NCBI GenBank assembly: GCA_964517355.1
Contig: CAZFCK010000223.1
Coordinates: 1-7,667, forward strand
Source of the DNA: CAZFCK01 sp964517355
Lineage (GTDB): Bacteria; Desulfobacterota; Desulfovibrionia; Desulfovibrionales; Desulfovibrionaceae
DNA length: 7,667 bases
Direction of reading: 5' to 3'
The notes below the pieces were generated by a model, which was not told where the DNA came from, ran no database searches, and saw only the letters and a list, made by a program, of their open reading frames with translations. The number at the start of each line of letters is the position of its first letter. The stretch's first letter is position 1. Position numbers and translations under genes: made by a program. Below, piece after piece: positions 1 to 6,289 of this stretch.

Positions 1-54
1 GTCCAGGGGCCTCCCCTGGTCGTCGTGCGGGCGCGAAAGCCCGCGACTTTATTC
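1..54. repeat. Terminal hairpin repeat, left copy
   Basis: Bases 8-54 are the exact reverse complement of 7621-7667, a 47-base perfect inverted pair at the two ends of the window. The copy contains two hairpins. The first has arms CCAGGGG (3-9) and CCCCTGG (13-19) around a three-base loop. The second has arms GCGGGC (27-32) and GCCCGC (39-44) around GCGAAA. The right copy is cut by the window end inside the first hairpin, so the full element is probably longer than 47 bases. It is most likely a dispersed intergenic repeat; that it marks a contig break is inference. Confidence 0.8.
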
Positions 55-60
55 CCTTTT
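27..60 (+). terminator. Possible rho-independent terminator facing inward
   Basis: A six-base-pair GC stem (GCGGGC/GCCCGC, loop GCGAAA) is followed on the plus strand by a T-rich tail, GACTTTATTCCCTTTT. It would end a plus-strand transcript entering from left of the window, converging on cheR. The tail is interrupted by C residues, so strength is uncertain. On the minus strand the hairpin is not followed by T residues, so it is not an obvious terminator for cheR. Confidence 0.45.
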
Positions 61-100
61 ATTGCAATCCATACCTCGTAACACGAGTCAACAACACGCA

Positions 101-958
101 CTAACTCCTCTGATAAATCGTCGGGGCCACCTGGGTGAGGGGCAGTTCCATTCCGGCCAGACTCTCGGAATGGCCGATAAACAAATACCCCCCGGGCGTA
201 AGGTTGCGGCACAGTTTCAGAAAAAGCCGTTCCTGCGTTGTCTTGTCGAAATAAATAACGACGTTGCGACAAAAAATAATATGCATGGGCTTGGGCAGGG
301 CAAATTCTTCCATGAAATTCAAACGATGAAACTGCACAACACGCCGCACTTCGGGAACCAGACGCACCAACTTTTTCGAGCGGTCCCTGCTCCTCATAAA
401 ATACTTATATTTCAAACTCTTAGGGACAACAGCTATCCGTTCTTCATCATATATCCCGCGCAATGCCTGCTGTAGCACCTGCGTTGATATATCCGTGGCC
501 AAAATTCGAAATTGCATCCCGCCGACCAATTCCGCAAATTCACTACACACTATGGCCAATGTATATGGCTCCATGCCTGTGGAGCATCCGGCGCTCCAGA
601 TACGCAGAACGTGTCCTCTAAGTTTCTTATGAAACTCAGGGAGAATACTGCTCTTCATGAGGTCAAAATGCTGCGGCTCACGAAAAAAATCCGTAGTATT
701 GGTCGTCACCACGTCAATCAGGTTGATCAATTCCTCGGCCATGCCCTCGCTGCTGAATAAGTAGTCCACATAAACGGCATGATCCTTAATATCCAGAAAA
801 CGCATACGTTTCTGCAACCGCGCTTCCACCATCGTCTTTTTCGACGGCGGAAGCTTAATCCCGACTTCATTATAAATAAACTGACTAAACCGGGAATAAT
901 CCCTGTCGCTCATTTTACTGCCGGAGATGGGAACACGGCTTTTGCCTTTCTTGGCCAT
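101..958 (-). CDS. cheR: CheR-type chemotaxis protein-glutamate O-methyltransferase
   Basis: CheR transfers methyl groups from S-adenosylmethionine to glutamates of chemoreceptors in the cytoplasm, setting adaptation. The 285-residue protein has the full family layout. An N-terminal helical basic domain (about 16-75) precedes NTTDFFRE (87-94), the AdoMet-binding GCSTGMEPYTLA (124-135), ATDIS (154-158), CRNVVIYFD (230-238) and GGYLFIGHSESL (256-267). The usual GEEP is GMEP here. The beta-subdomain loop (about 187-208) is basic and lacks glycine, which may mean a receptor-pentapeptide-independent type (inference). The ATG at 958 was chosen; an in-frame GTG at 964 and an ATG at residue 16 are alternatives, and none has a convincing Shine-Dalgarno sequence. 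No other chemotaxis gene is in the window, so it is an orphan here. The family call is very secure. Confidence 0.95.
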   Translation of the reverse strand: MAKKGKSRVPISGSKMSDRDYSRFSQFIYNEVGIKLPPSKKTMVEARLQKRMRFLDIKDHAVYVDYLFSSEGMAEELINLIDVVTTNTTDFFREPQHFDLMKSSILPEFHKKLRGHVLRIWSAGCSTGMEPYTLAIVCSEFAELVGGMQFRILATDISTQVLQQALRGIYDEERIAVVPKSLKYKYFMRSRDRSKKLVRLVPEVRRVVQFHRLNFMEEFALPKPMHIIFCRNVVIYFDKTTQERLFLKLCRNLTPGGYLFIGHSESLAGMELPLTQVAPTIYQRS

Positions 959-964
959 AATCAC

Positions 965-1125
965 ACTGCACCATTATTTTACAATATATTGCGGAATGAT
1001 AGCACAAAGTCCCGCTAAAAAGCAATAACGCCCTGTCGACACCGCATGCGCCATATCGTAAGTTCATGTCCGGACAGTTCGTCATTATACATCATGCAAT
1101 ACTGATTTGTCCTCCTGGAGATATC
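965..1125. promoter_or_regulatory. Divergent intergenic region between cheR and the asmA-like gene
   Basis: This stretch must carry promoters for both divergent genes. For the rightward gene a weak sigma70-like pair can be read: TTCATG (1063-1068), 17 bases, TATACA (1086-1091). That would start transcription near 1098 and leave a short leader before the ATG at 1126. For cheR the minus strand holds AT-rich TATATTGTAAAAT upstream of the start, but no well-spaced -35 box stands out. The boxes are poor matches, so only the existence of a divergent promoter region is reasonably sure. Confidence 0.4.
1116..1120 (+). promoter_or_regulatory. Ribosome binding site deciding the asmA-like start
   Basis: TGGAG lies five bases before the ATG at 1126. 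It supports that start over the in-frame ATG at 1066, which would add 20 residues unlike an AsmA N-terminus, overlap the candidate promoter, and displace the membrane anchor from the N-terminus. Confidence 0.7.
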
Positions 1126-3276
1126 ATGCGCCCCCCTATGCTTCGCATCGGCTTGCCACTCGCCATCGTTCTCGCGCTGTTGCTCGGCGCCTGGTTCACG
1201 CTTTCAGCTCTCGTCAGCCCCAATGCCTTTAAACCCCAACTCGCTTCCCTCATACACAAAGTAAGCGGATTGGAAGCGCATTTTCAGGGCGATGTGCAGC
1301 TGGACTTTTTTCCTTTCGGTCTGCGTTTTGAAAACGTCGATCTTTCCATGCCCGGGGGAGCGGCCGGTCCTCAAGGGGCCCCCTTGCTGCACATCAGCAA
1401 ACTCCAGGTGCAGGCCGCGCTCATGCCTCTTTTGGACCGCAAAATCGTGGCCAACGCCGTCAAGGTCCAAGGACTTGAATGCAACGTGTTGCGCAACGCA
1501 CAGGGGGTGCTCAACCTGCCGGAACCCCCGGTAAAGACAATCACCGCGGAAAAGGAACATGTAAAGGTCGTCACCACCCAGGGCGAAACACTGCTTTTTT
1601 CCTACCGCATCAGCGACCTGGCCATTGAAGACGCACGGTTTCTTTACGTGGACCAGGTCATGGGCACGAGTCACGAACTTTCCAGCCTCACGCTCAAGGC
1701 AAAAGACATCACCCCCGATGATTCCTTTCCCGTGCTCTTTTCCTGCCTTGTCAAAACGCAAAAGCCCGACATCGAGGGAAACATTCACATGCAAGGGCTG
1801 GTGACAGCCGATCCCCTGCGGCGTCTCATCGCCATACGGGAATACAGCCTCCAGGCGGAGATTCAGGGCAACGCCCTGCCGCACAACGCCCTCAGTCTCT
1901 CTTTAGCAGGCGCCGCGGCCCTGGACGGTACGGCCAAGACCCTGACGTTGCAAGACCTGCTCCTGCGCTGCGGCGCAAAGGCATCGTCCGCGAACGCGGA
2001 CAACAGTCTTGCCTTGTCCTGCCCCCAGGCCTTGATGGACATGAATAACGGTATTCTCGACATCACTCCCCTAAGCATTGCCGGGCCAAAATTCAAGGGT
2101 AAATTGAAGCTGCACGGCGAGTCCATGACAACGTCGCCGCAACTCCAGGGCGAACTGGACATCCCGGCCTGCTCCCCGCGCAGCATTTTCGAAGCGTTGG
2201 GAATCGAGCCTCCGCGCGTTCCCGACCAACAGGCCTTGCAGCTCATGGAGTTGCAGACTGAATTTCAAGTGAATGACGCCCTGCTGCTCATCACCTCCGC
2301 AAGCCTGACCCTGGACGAGGCCACCCTGCAGTGCGTGGCTCGCTTGCAGCCTGACGCTGAAAAAGCATGGGTCGAATGTACCTGCGACGACCTGGACCTC
2401 GACCGCTATCTCCCCCTGAAACAATCTCCGCACGAAGAGCGTCCGGAAAAAGCGAAAAACGAGGCCAAAGACGCCACGCCCGCCGTTATCCCCGAGCAAC
2501 TCCTGAAGCTGGATCTGGACGCCAAGCTGCGGGTCCGGAACCTGCACGCCGCCGGGCTCGCAGTCCCGGCTCTGGATACCCACGTGCAACTCCGGAAGGG
2601 ACGCCTGGACGGTTCATACTCCCTGACGTCCTTTTACAAAGGCTCGGCCAAAGGAGCCCTCTCCGCTGACTTGAACGTTACGGATGCCCCACCGGCGACA
2701 CTCACCTGCGATGCGAAAGACATACGACTCCAACCGTTACTGCGAGATCTGAGCGGCAAGGAACGTCTCTCGGGCACTGCGTCGCTACGCACCTCCCTGG
2801 ACTCTCGCGGACTCGACCTGGATCAGTTACGGCGCAATCTCCACGGCACAATCTCTTTACGCGCGGACAACGGCGCGGTGCTCGGCTTTTCCCTCACCCC
2901 CAGCGCTTTGAAGACAGGCGGCAAACTCGCCAATGCAGGGGGCAGTATCGCCTACCAGAACGCCCAGGCCAAAGGCACCATTGATAAGGGCGTGGTCCAC
3001 CTGCAAAGCATCTCGGCCCATTTCGCCCCCAATTCTTTACGCGGAGCCGGCACCCTGAACCTTGTCAACGAAACCATGCACCTTGATTTTACGGCCGATT
3101 TCCTGGGGCTGGCAGGCATCCCCATGACCGTACAAGGGCCATGGAGCGCTCCACAGTTTACCATGGCGCCCGTAAATCTGGTGCAGGAAGGCGCCAAAGC
3201 TTTGGGAAATGTCCTTGAATCGCCTGAAAAGGCGGGAAAAGCTTTGGGCGACTTTTTAAAGGGCTTCGCCCAATAA
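1126..3276 (+). CDS. AsmA family envelope protein
   Basis: The 716-residue protein belongs to the AsmA/YhdP-like group of large inner-membrane-anchored proteins whose body lies in the periplasm; members affect outer-membrane assembly and are proposed to help move lipid between membranes. One hydrophobic helix (about 6-28) is followed by the typical N-terminal AsmA segment: PNAFKPQLASLIHKVSG, then LDFFPFGLRFENVDLSMPGG and a PLLDRKIVANAV-type stretch. The C-terminal AsmA region runs from about 460 to 690 and holds the diagnostic HGTISLRADNGAVLGFSL (about 573-590) and a GAGTLNL..MHLDFTADF repeat. A charged, lysine/glutamate-rich spacer lies near 435-455. The length is near that of E. coli AsmA, somewhat longer. 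It stands alone; the next plus-strand gene is over 900 bases away. The family is secure, the substrate and exact role unknown. Confidence 0.9.
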   Translation: MRPPMLRIGLPLAIVLALLLGAWFTLSALVSPNAFKPQLASLIHKVSGLEAHFQGDVQLDFFPFGLRFENVDLSMPGGAAGPQGAPLLHISKLQVQAALMPLLDRKIVANAVKVQGLECNVLRNAQGVLNLPEPPVKTITAEKEHVKVVTTQGETLLFSYRISDLAIEDARFLYVDQVMGTSHELSSLTLKAKDITPDDSFPVLFSCLVKTQKPDIEGNIHMQGLVTADPLRRLIAIREYSLQAEIQGNALPHNALSLSLAGAAALDGTAKTLTLQDLLLRCGAKASSANADNSLALSCPQALMDMNNGILDITPLSIAGPKFKGKLKLHGESMTTSPQLQGELDIPACSPRSIFEALGIEPPRVPDQQALQLMELQTEFQVNDALLLITSASLTLDEATLQCVARLQPDAEKAWVECTCDDLDLDRYLPLKQSPHEERPEKAKNEAKDATPAVIPEQLLKLDLDAKLRVRNLHAAGLAVPALDTHVQLRKGRLDGSYSLTSFYKGSAKGALSADLNVTDAPPATLTCDAKDIRLQPLLRDLSGKERLSGTASLRTSLDSRGLDLDQLRRNLHGTISLRADNGAVLGFSLTPSALKTGGKLANAGGSIAYQNAQAKGTIDKGVVHLQSISAHFAPNSLRGAGTLNLVNETMHLDFTADFLGLAGIPMTVQGPWSAPQFTMAPVNLVQEGAKALGNVLESPEKAGKALGDFLKGFAQ

Positions 3277-3548
3277 GTTCCCCCTGCCAGTGCGAGGTGG
3301 AGCGCATGGCCGTCCGGCACCTTTTCACGGGGGAAGAAAGCATCGACAATGTCCGATTCTCAGCAATATCTATTTGATATTACACAATCAACTGTTTTAG
3401 AATTGAAAAATTGGCTTGGAAACACCGCCCAGAATAGGCTCCGGCAAGGTTAATTTTTTTTCATATTCCAGCAAGATTTTCTCCATCTCAATCAGTAAAA
3501 AGAAATAATCCAATTTCTCTTCTACCTTTAACCACCCCACTAGCCTTG

Positions 3549-3573
3549 CCCCCGCTTCCCGCGGGGGTTTTTT
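3549..3573 (+). terminator. Rho-independent terminator
   Basis: A seven-base-pair stem (CCCCCGC 3549-3555, GCGGGGG 3561-3567) with a TTCCC loop runs directly into six T residues (3568-3573), a classic plus-strand intrinsic terminator. It lies 273 bases past the asmA-like stop codon, so it ends either a long 3' tail of that transcript or an unrecognised short transcript between 3277 and 3549. Confidence 0.8.
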
Positions 3574-3768
3574 CTGCGGCACAGGCGAATTCTCCCTTTT
3601 TTTACGCCGGACGGCGGCAACAATGCCGCTGCGTTCCATTCCCTCACCTGCAAAAACCGATTGACGAGTACAAGCTCTTGCCGGAGAATGACGCGCCTGC
3701 ACGGCAATCGCAGTGGGTATAACTGAATAAAATAATATGACTATTTACTTTACTCCGAAAGTGCCTTC

Positions 3769-3854
3769 GGGGGGAGAACCCTTTTTAGCGGCAGCCGTTA
3801 GGCGCGGTCGTTTCGCGCCTTACGGATGGCGACAGCAACGCTAAGGGTTTCCCC
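3769..3854. repeat. REP-like palindromic repeat, copy A
   Basis: This stretch folds into a long imperfect hairpin. The outer arms are GGGGGG/CCCC and AACCCTT (3777-3783)/AAGGGTT (3843-3849). Next come AGCG/CGCT, then CCG.TA/TACGG, and an inner stem GGCGCG (3801-3806)/CGCGCC (3814-3819) closed by GTCGTTT. The core GCGCGGTCGTTTCGCGCC plus two T residues (20 bases, 3802-3821) recurs exactly at 7521-7540. The shared core with diverged, compensating flanks is typical of REP/BIME-type intergenic repeats. It is non-coding on both strands. Confidence 0.8.
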
Positions 3855-3891
3855 ATCGCATATCCAGCGAATTAATCAGCGTATCCTTAAG

Positions 3892-3924
3892 GATGAAGAT
3901 AGCAGCGCTGGTTTTCCCCTCGGA
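3892..3924. repeat. Partial REP-like repeat, right arm only
   Basis: Bases 3892-3913 match 7544-7565, the right arm of the repeat copy at 7488-7572, at 21 of 22 positions, and a C-run follows in both. Here it sits about 40 bases after copy A and has no left arm of its own type, so it looks like a leftover of a second inserted or recombined copy. Confidence 0.65.
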
Positions 3925-4035
3925 AAAACAAGTCATTCTCACATTGCGGAGTTAAGGACATAGCCACATAAAATAAATTTCTGTGCTTCGCGGCCCGAGG
4001 TGCTCTTCAAACAGACATGCGGCCTCGCGTATCCA

Positions 4036-4064
4036 TTCAACATCATGAAATTATGAATTATAAT
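4036..4064 (+). promoter_or_regulatory. Candidate promoter of the min operon
   Basis: A perfect -10 box TATAAT (4059-4064) is preceded by 17 bases and a partial -35 box TTCAAC (4036-4041). The region from about 4040 to 4130 is much richer in A and T than the neighbouring genes, as often seen at promoters. Transcription would start near 4071 and leave a leader of about 130 bases before minC. Several other AT-rich hexamers occur nearby, so the exact site is uncertain. Confidence 0.45.
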
Positions 4065-4193
4065 TTTTTACATAATTTTTTCAACATAATTTCTAAATAT
4101 ACATTAGATAAATCATAGATTAATCTTGCAAACCAACAACAGCTCTAGTAGGTTGTAAACGTGTTGTTTATTATGGTTGCCCTGCCATCGCAC

Positions 4194-4198
4194 GGGGA
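4194..4198 (+). promoter_or_regulatory. Ribosome binding site deciding the minC start
   Basis: GGGGA lies five bases before the GTG at 4204. The longer frame from TTG at 4177 has no Shine-Dalgarno sequence, and its extra nine residues (MPCHRTGIR) do not resemble a MinC N-terminus. Confidence 0.55.
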
Positions 4199-4203
4199 TT
4201 CGC

Positions 4204-4860
4204 GTGCCTAGCTATGTCCTGAAAGGTAAAACCGCACCGCTTACCGAACTCCGGCTCTTCCACCGGGAAGCGGCGTTGTTGCTTGCGCAACTTGCCGAAC
4301 AAGCGCAGCGCTCTCCGGGGTTGATGCAGCATTGCTTGGTGCAGTTGGATCTCTCGGCCCTGGGCGAGGAGCAGGATGACCTGGATCTCGCAACCCTTGT
4401 GCAAGGATTGCGCGATCTGGGCATGTTGCCGGTTTTGCTGAAAGACGGAAGCCCGAAACAAATGACCCGTGCCCAAGAGCTGGGGCTGGGAATTTCCGGG
4501 CGGCAACAGGCCGTGCACAAGCAGGAAGGCCAGCCCGTCACCGTTGTGCGGCACGGTCTGCGGTCGGGGCAAAAAGCCTATGGACGCGGGGGAGATCTGG
4601 TGGTTTTGGGTCCGGTAAATTCGGGCGCCGAAGCTCTGGCGGACGGTACCGTACACATCTACGGACCATTACGGGGGCGAGCCATGGCCGGTGTCACAGG
4701 CAATGCGCAGGCGCAGATTTTCTGCCAGGCCTTGCACGCTGAACTCATTTCCATCGCAGGACTTTACAAGACCAGCGACAATCTGGACGCCGGCATGTTC
4801 GGGCGTCCTGTTCAAGTATTTTTGGACGACGAACGCATGGTCATAGAACCCATGGCCTGA
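4204..4860 (+). CDS. minC: Septum site-determining protein MinC (FtsZ inhibitor)
   Basis: MinC blocks FtsZ ring assembly away from mid-cell once MinD recruits it to the membrane. The 218-residue protein has the normal two-domain plan: an N-terminal FtsZ-antagonising domain (about 1-100), a short linker, and a C-terminal beta-helix domain (about 112-218) that dimerises and binds MinD. The C-terminal domain is unmistakable: RSGQ (120-123), GGDLVVLGPVNSGAEALADG (129-148), HIYGPLRGRAMAGVTGN (151-167) and AELISIAGLY (179-188). The GTG start gives MPSYVLKGKT, which matches a MinC first strand. It is first in the operon; minD follows after 32 bases. The length is slightly below that of E. coli MinC. 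The identification is secure. Confidence 0.95.
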   Translation: MPSYVLKGKTAPLTELRLFHREAALLLAQLAEQAQRSPGLMQHCLVQLDLSALGEEQDDLDLATLVQGLRDLGMLPVLLKDGSPKQMTRAQELGLGISGRQQAVHKQEGQPVTVVRHGLRSGQKAYGRGGDLVVLGPVNSGAEALADGTVHIYGPLRGRAMAGVTGNAQAQIFCQALHAELISIAGLYKTSDNLDAGMFGRPVQVFLDDERMVIEPMA

Positions 4861-4880
4861 TCCGCGCGGCCATGGCGATG

Positions 4881-4886
4881 AAGGAG
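4881..4886 (+). promoter_or_regulatory. Ribosome binding site for minD, supports a TTG start
   Basis: A full AAGGAG lies six bases before the TTG at 4893. No ATG or GTG occurs before the conserved IIVVTSGKGG motif, so this site supports the rare TTG start. Confidence 0.8.
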
Positions 4887-4892
4887 TGTTGA

Positions 4893-5702
4893 TTGGGACG
4901 CATCATCGTTGTCACCTCCGGCAAAGGGGGAGCCGGAAAAACGACCACCAGCGCTGCCCTTGCCGCCGGTCTTGCGAAAAGCGGCTATAAAACCGCGGTG
5001 GTGGATTTCGACGTGGGATTGCGCAACCTTGACCTTGTCCTGGGATGCGAGCGCCGCGTAGTATATGATTTCGTCAATGTCATCCAGGGAGATGCCACTG
5101 TTAATCAGGCCCTGATACGCGACAAGAGACTGGACAACCTCTTCATTCTCCCTGCTTCCCAAACGCGGGACAAGGACGCCCTGACCGAGGAAGGCGTTGA
5201 ACGGGTCATCAGCGAACTCGCCGCCACTCATGATTACGTGGTCTGCGATTCCCCGGCAGGCATCGAGCGCGGCGCGGTTATGGCCATGTACCTGGCCGAT
5301 GAAGCCGTATTGGTGACAAACCCGGAAGTTTCGTCCCTGCGCGACTCCGATCGCATGCTCGGACTGCTGTCCAGCAAGACGAAACGCGCCTCCAATGGAG
5401 GCGCTCCAGTTCATTGCAGACTAATATTGAATCGTTACGACGCCGCGCGGGTGCAGCGCGGGGATATGTTGAGCCTGGAGGACGTCCTGGAAATACTCGC
5501 CATCCCCCTGCTCGGGGTCATTCCCGAATCCCCGGCCGTGCTGCATGCATCGAATGCCGGAGCTCCGGTCATTCTTGACGAAGCCAGTGATGCGGGGCAG
5601 GCGTATCTGGATGCCGTCGCCCGTTTTTTGGGCGAGGATCGCGCGCACCGATTCCTGACCGTGAAACGCCGCGGCTTTTTTTCACGGCTTTTCGGGAGAT
5701 GA
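4893..5702 (+). CDS. minD: Septum site-determining ATPase MinD
   Basis: MinD is a ParA-type ATPase that dimerises on ATP, binds the inner membrane, recruits MinC and is released by MinE. The 269 residues align along their length with E. coli MinD (270). The deviant Walker A KGGAGKTT (11-18) has signature lysine K11 and K16; the usual valine is alanine. The switch I region DFDVGLRNLDLVLGCERR (38-55) is followed by VVYDFVNVIQGDAT and LPASQTRDKDALTEEG. The Walker B/switch II CDSPAGIE (118-125) comes next, then TNPEVSSLRDSDR. The C-terminal amphipathic membrane-targeting helix KRRGFFSRLFGR (258-269) is intact. The start is TTG with a strong ribosome site. It lies between minC (32-base gap) and minE (71-base gap). 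The identification is secure. Confidence 0.97.
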   Translation: MGRIIVVTSGKGGAGKTTTSAALAAGLAKSGYKTAVVDFDVGLRNLDLVLGCERRVVYDFVNVIQGDATVNQALIRDKRLDNLFILPASQTRDKDALTEEGVERVISELAATHDYVVCDSPAGIERGAVMAMYLADEAVLVTNPEVSSLRDSDRMLGLLSSKTKRASNGGAPVHCRLILNRYDAARVQRGDMLSLEDVLEILAIPLLGVIPESPAVLHASNAGAPVILDEASDAGQAYLDAVARFLGEDRAHRFLTVKRRGFFSRLFGR

Positions 5703-5760
5703 CCCCAGGCGCATGAACGTGCGCGGCACACTTTGTCCGGCCGACAGTCAACGTCTGGCC

Positions 5761-5766
5761 AGGGAG
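5761..5766 (+). promoter_or_regulatory. Ribosome binding site deciding the minE start
   Basis: AGGGAG ends seven bases before the ATG at 5774 and only one base before the in-frame ATG at 5768, so 5774 is the workable start. Confidence 0.75.
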
Positions 5767-5773
5767 AATGGGC

Positions 5774-6289
5774 ATGCGTTTTTTTAATTACTACCGCTAT
5801 CGCGATCGCAATAAAAGTGCGTGCACGGCCAAAGCCAGGCTGCAATGCATTGTCGCGCAGGAACGCATGCAGCGCAGCGGGTTCGAGTATCTGCCTCTTC
5901 TCCAGCACGACTTGCTTCAAGTAATTCGCAGGTTCGTGGATGTGGATCAGGACAATGTCACTATCGACATTGCCCGGCACAACGGCTGCGAATCCCTGGA
6001 AATTACTATTGCTCTGCCGCATGATAAACACCTGCAGGCGTCCTTGCCGCATATTTCCGACGCACCGCAGACTACCCCTGAAGCCGCAGGCGGGCGCGCG
6101 GCGTCAGTCGTCGCCGGCGAGTCGGACTCTGTACCGCCCAGCAGTGCCGTCCATCGGGAACCCGAGGAAGACGGCGCGCTTGCCGATCACCTGGAGCCCC
6201 AGGAACCACGAGAAGAATCCGCAGAAGAGCACCAAGAAGAACCTGAAAAGGAAGATGCTGTCATCTCATCAGGGAGCGCCTTGTCATGA
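5774..6289 (+). CDS. minE: MinE with a long acidic C-terminal extension
   Basis: MinE binds MinD, triggers ATP hydrolysis and clears MinCD from mid-cell. The first 83 or so residues are a normal MinE: N-terminal membrane-contact segment MRFFNYYRYRDRN, anti-MinCD helix TAKARLQCIVAQER (18-31, R22 matching E. coli R21), and a topological domain (about 36-83) with YLPLLQHDLLQVIRRFV, NVTIDIA and LEITIALP. E. coli MinE ends near this point at 88 residues. Here about 88 more residues follow: low-complexity, Pro/Ala/Ser-rich, then strongly acidic (EPEEDGALADHLEPQEPREE and further), predicted disordered, ending ISSGSALS. No frameshift is needed to explain it. The stop overlaps the next gene's start. 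The core call is secure; the role of the tail is unknown. Confidence 0.93.
   Translation: MRFFNYYRYRDRNKSACTAKARLQCIVAQERMQRSGFEYLPLLQHDLLQVIRRFVDVDQDNVTIDIARHNGCESLEITIALPHDKHLQASLPHISDAPQTTPEAAGGRAASVVAGESDSVPPSSAVHREPEEDGALADHLEPQEPREESAEEHQEEPEKEDAVISSGSALS
6271..6276 (+). promoter_or_regulatory. Ribosome binding site inside minE for the fourth gene
   Basis: AGGGAG lies nine bases before the ATG at 6286, within the last codons of minE. Together with the ATGA stop/start overlap it indicates translational coupling. Confidence 0.7.

Larger units (their letters stand above)
3277..4203. other. Gene-poor intergenic region between asmA-like gene and minC
   Basis: No convincing gene was found in these 927 bases. 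The region holds a terminator (3549-3573), one full and one partial REP-like palindrome, and an AT-rich promoter region before minC. Only weak reading frames occur: a 23-codon frame at 3306-3377 with a fair upstream GGTGGAG, a 34-codon frame at 3349-3453, and a 101-codon minus-strand frame at 3397-3702 that is arginine-rich in its first half and runs across the terminator. A plus-strand frame ending at 3720 has a protein-like tail (PIDEYKLLPENDAPARQSQW) but no credible start, so it could be a decayed gene end. A small RNA ending at the terminator is also possible. Confidence 0.6.

Noticed and set aside
1204..2589. Long minus-strand frames opposite the asmA-like gene (226 and 172 codons)
   Set aside because: They lie antisense to a clear AsmA coding region and show no family motifs; they are by-products of its GC-rich codon use.
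3306..3453. Two short plus-strand frames (23 and 34 codons)
   Set aside because: The first has a fair ribosome site, but both are too short and lack recognisable motifs; kept only as a possibility in the findings.
3397..3702. A 101-codon minus-strand frame after the asmA-like gene
   Set aside because: Its first half is arginine- and proline-rich with no family look, it crosses the strong plus-strand terminator, and no good ribosome site precedes it. The second half looks a little more protein-like but has no convincing start.
3721..3930. tRNA or other structural RNA gene in the hairpin-rich stretch
   Set aside because: No cloverleaf, no T-loop GTTCRA-type motif or other known RNA signature; the structure is explained by the REP-like repeat.
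4812..6052. Minus-strand frames opposite minD and minE (200 and 205 codons)
   Set aside because: They are antisense to secure MinD and MinE coding regions, with no domain signal.
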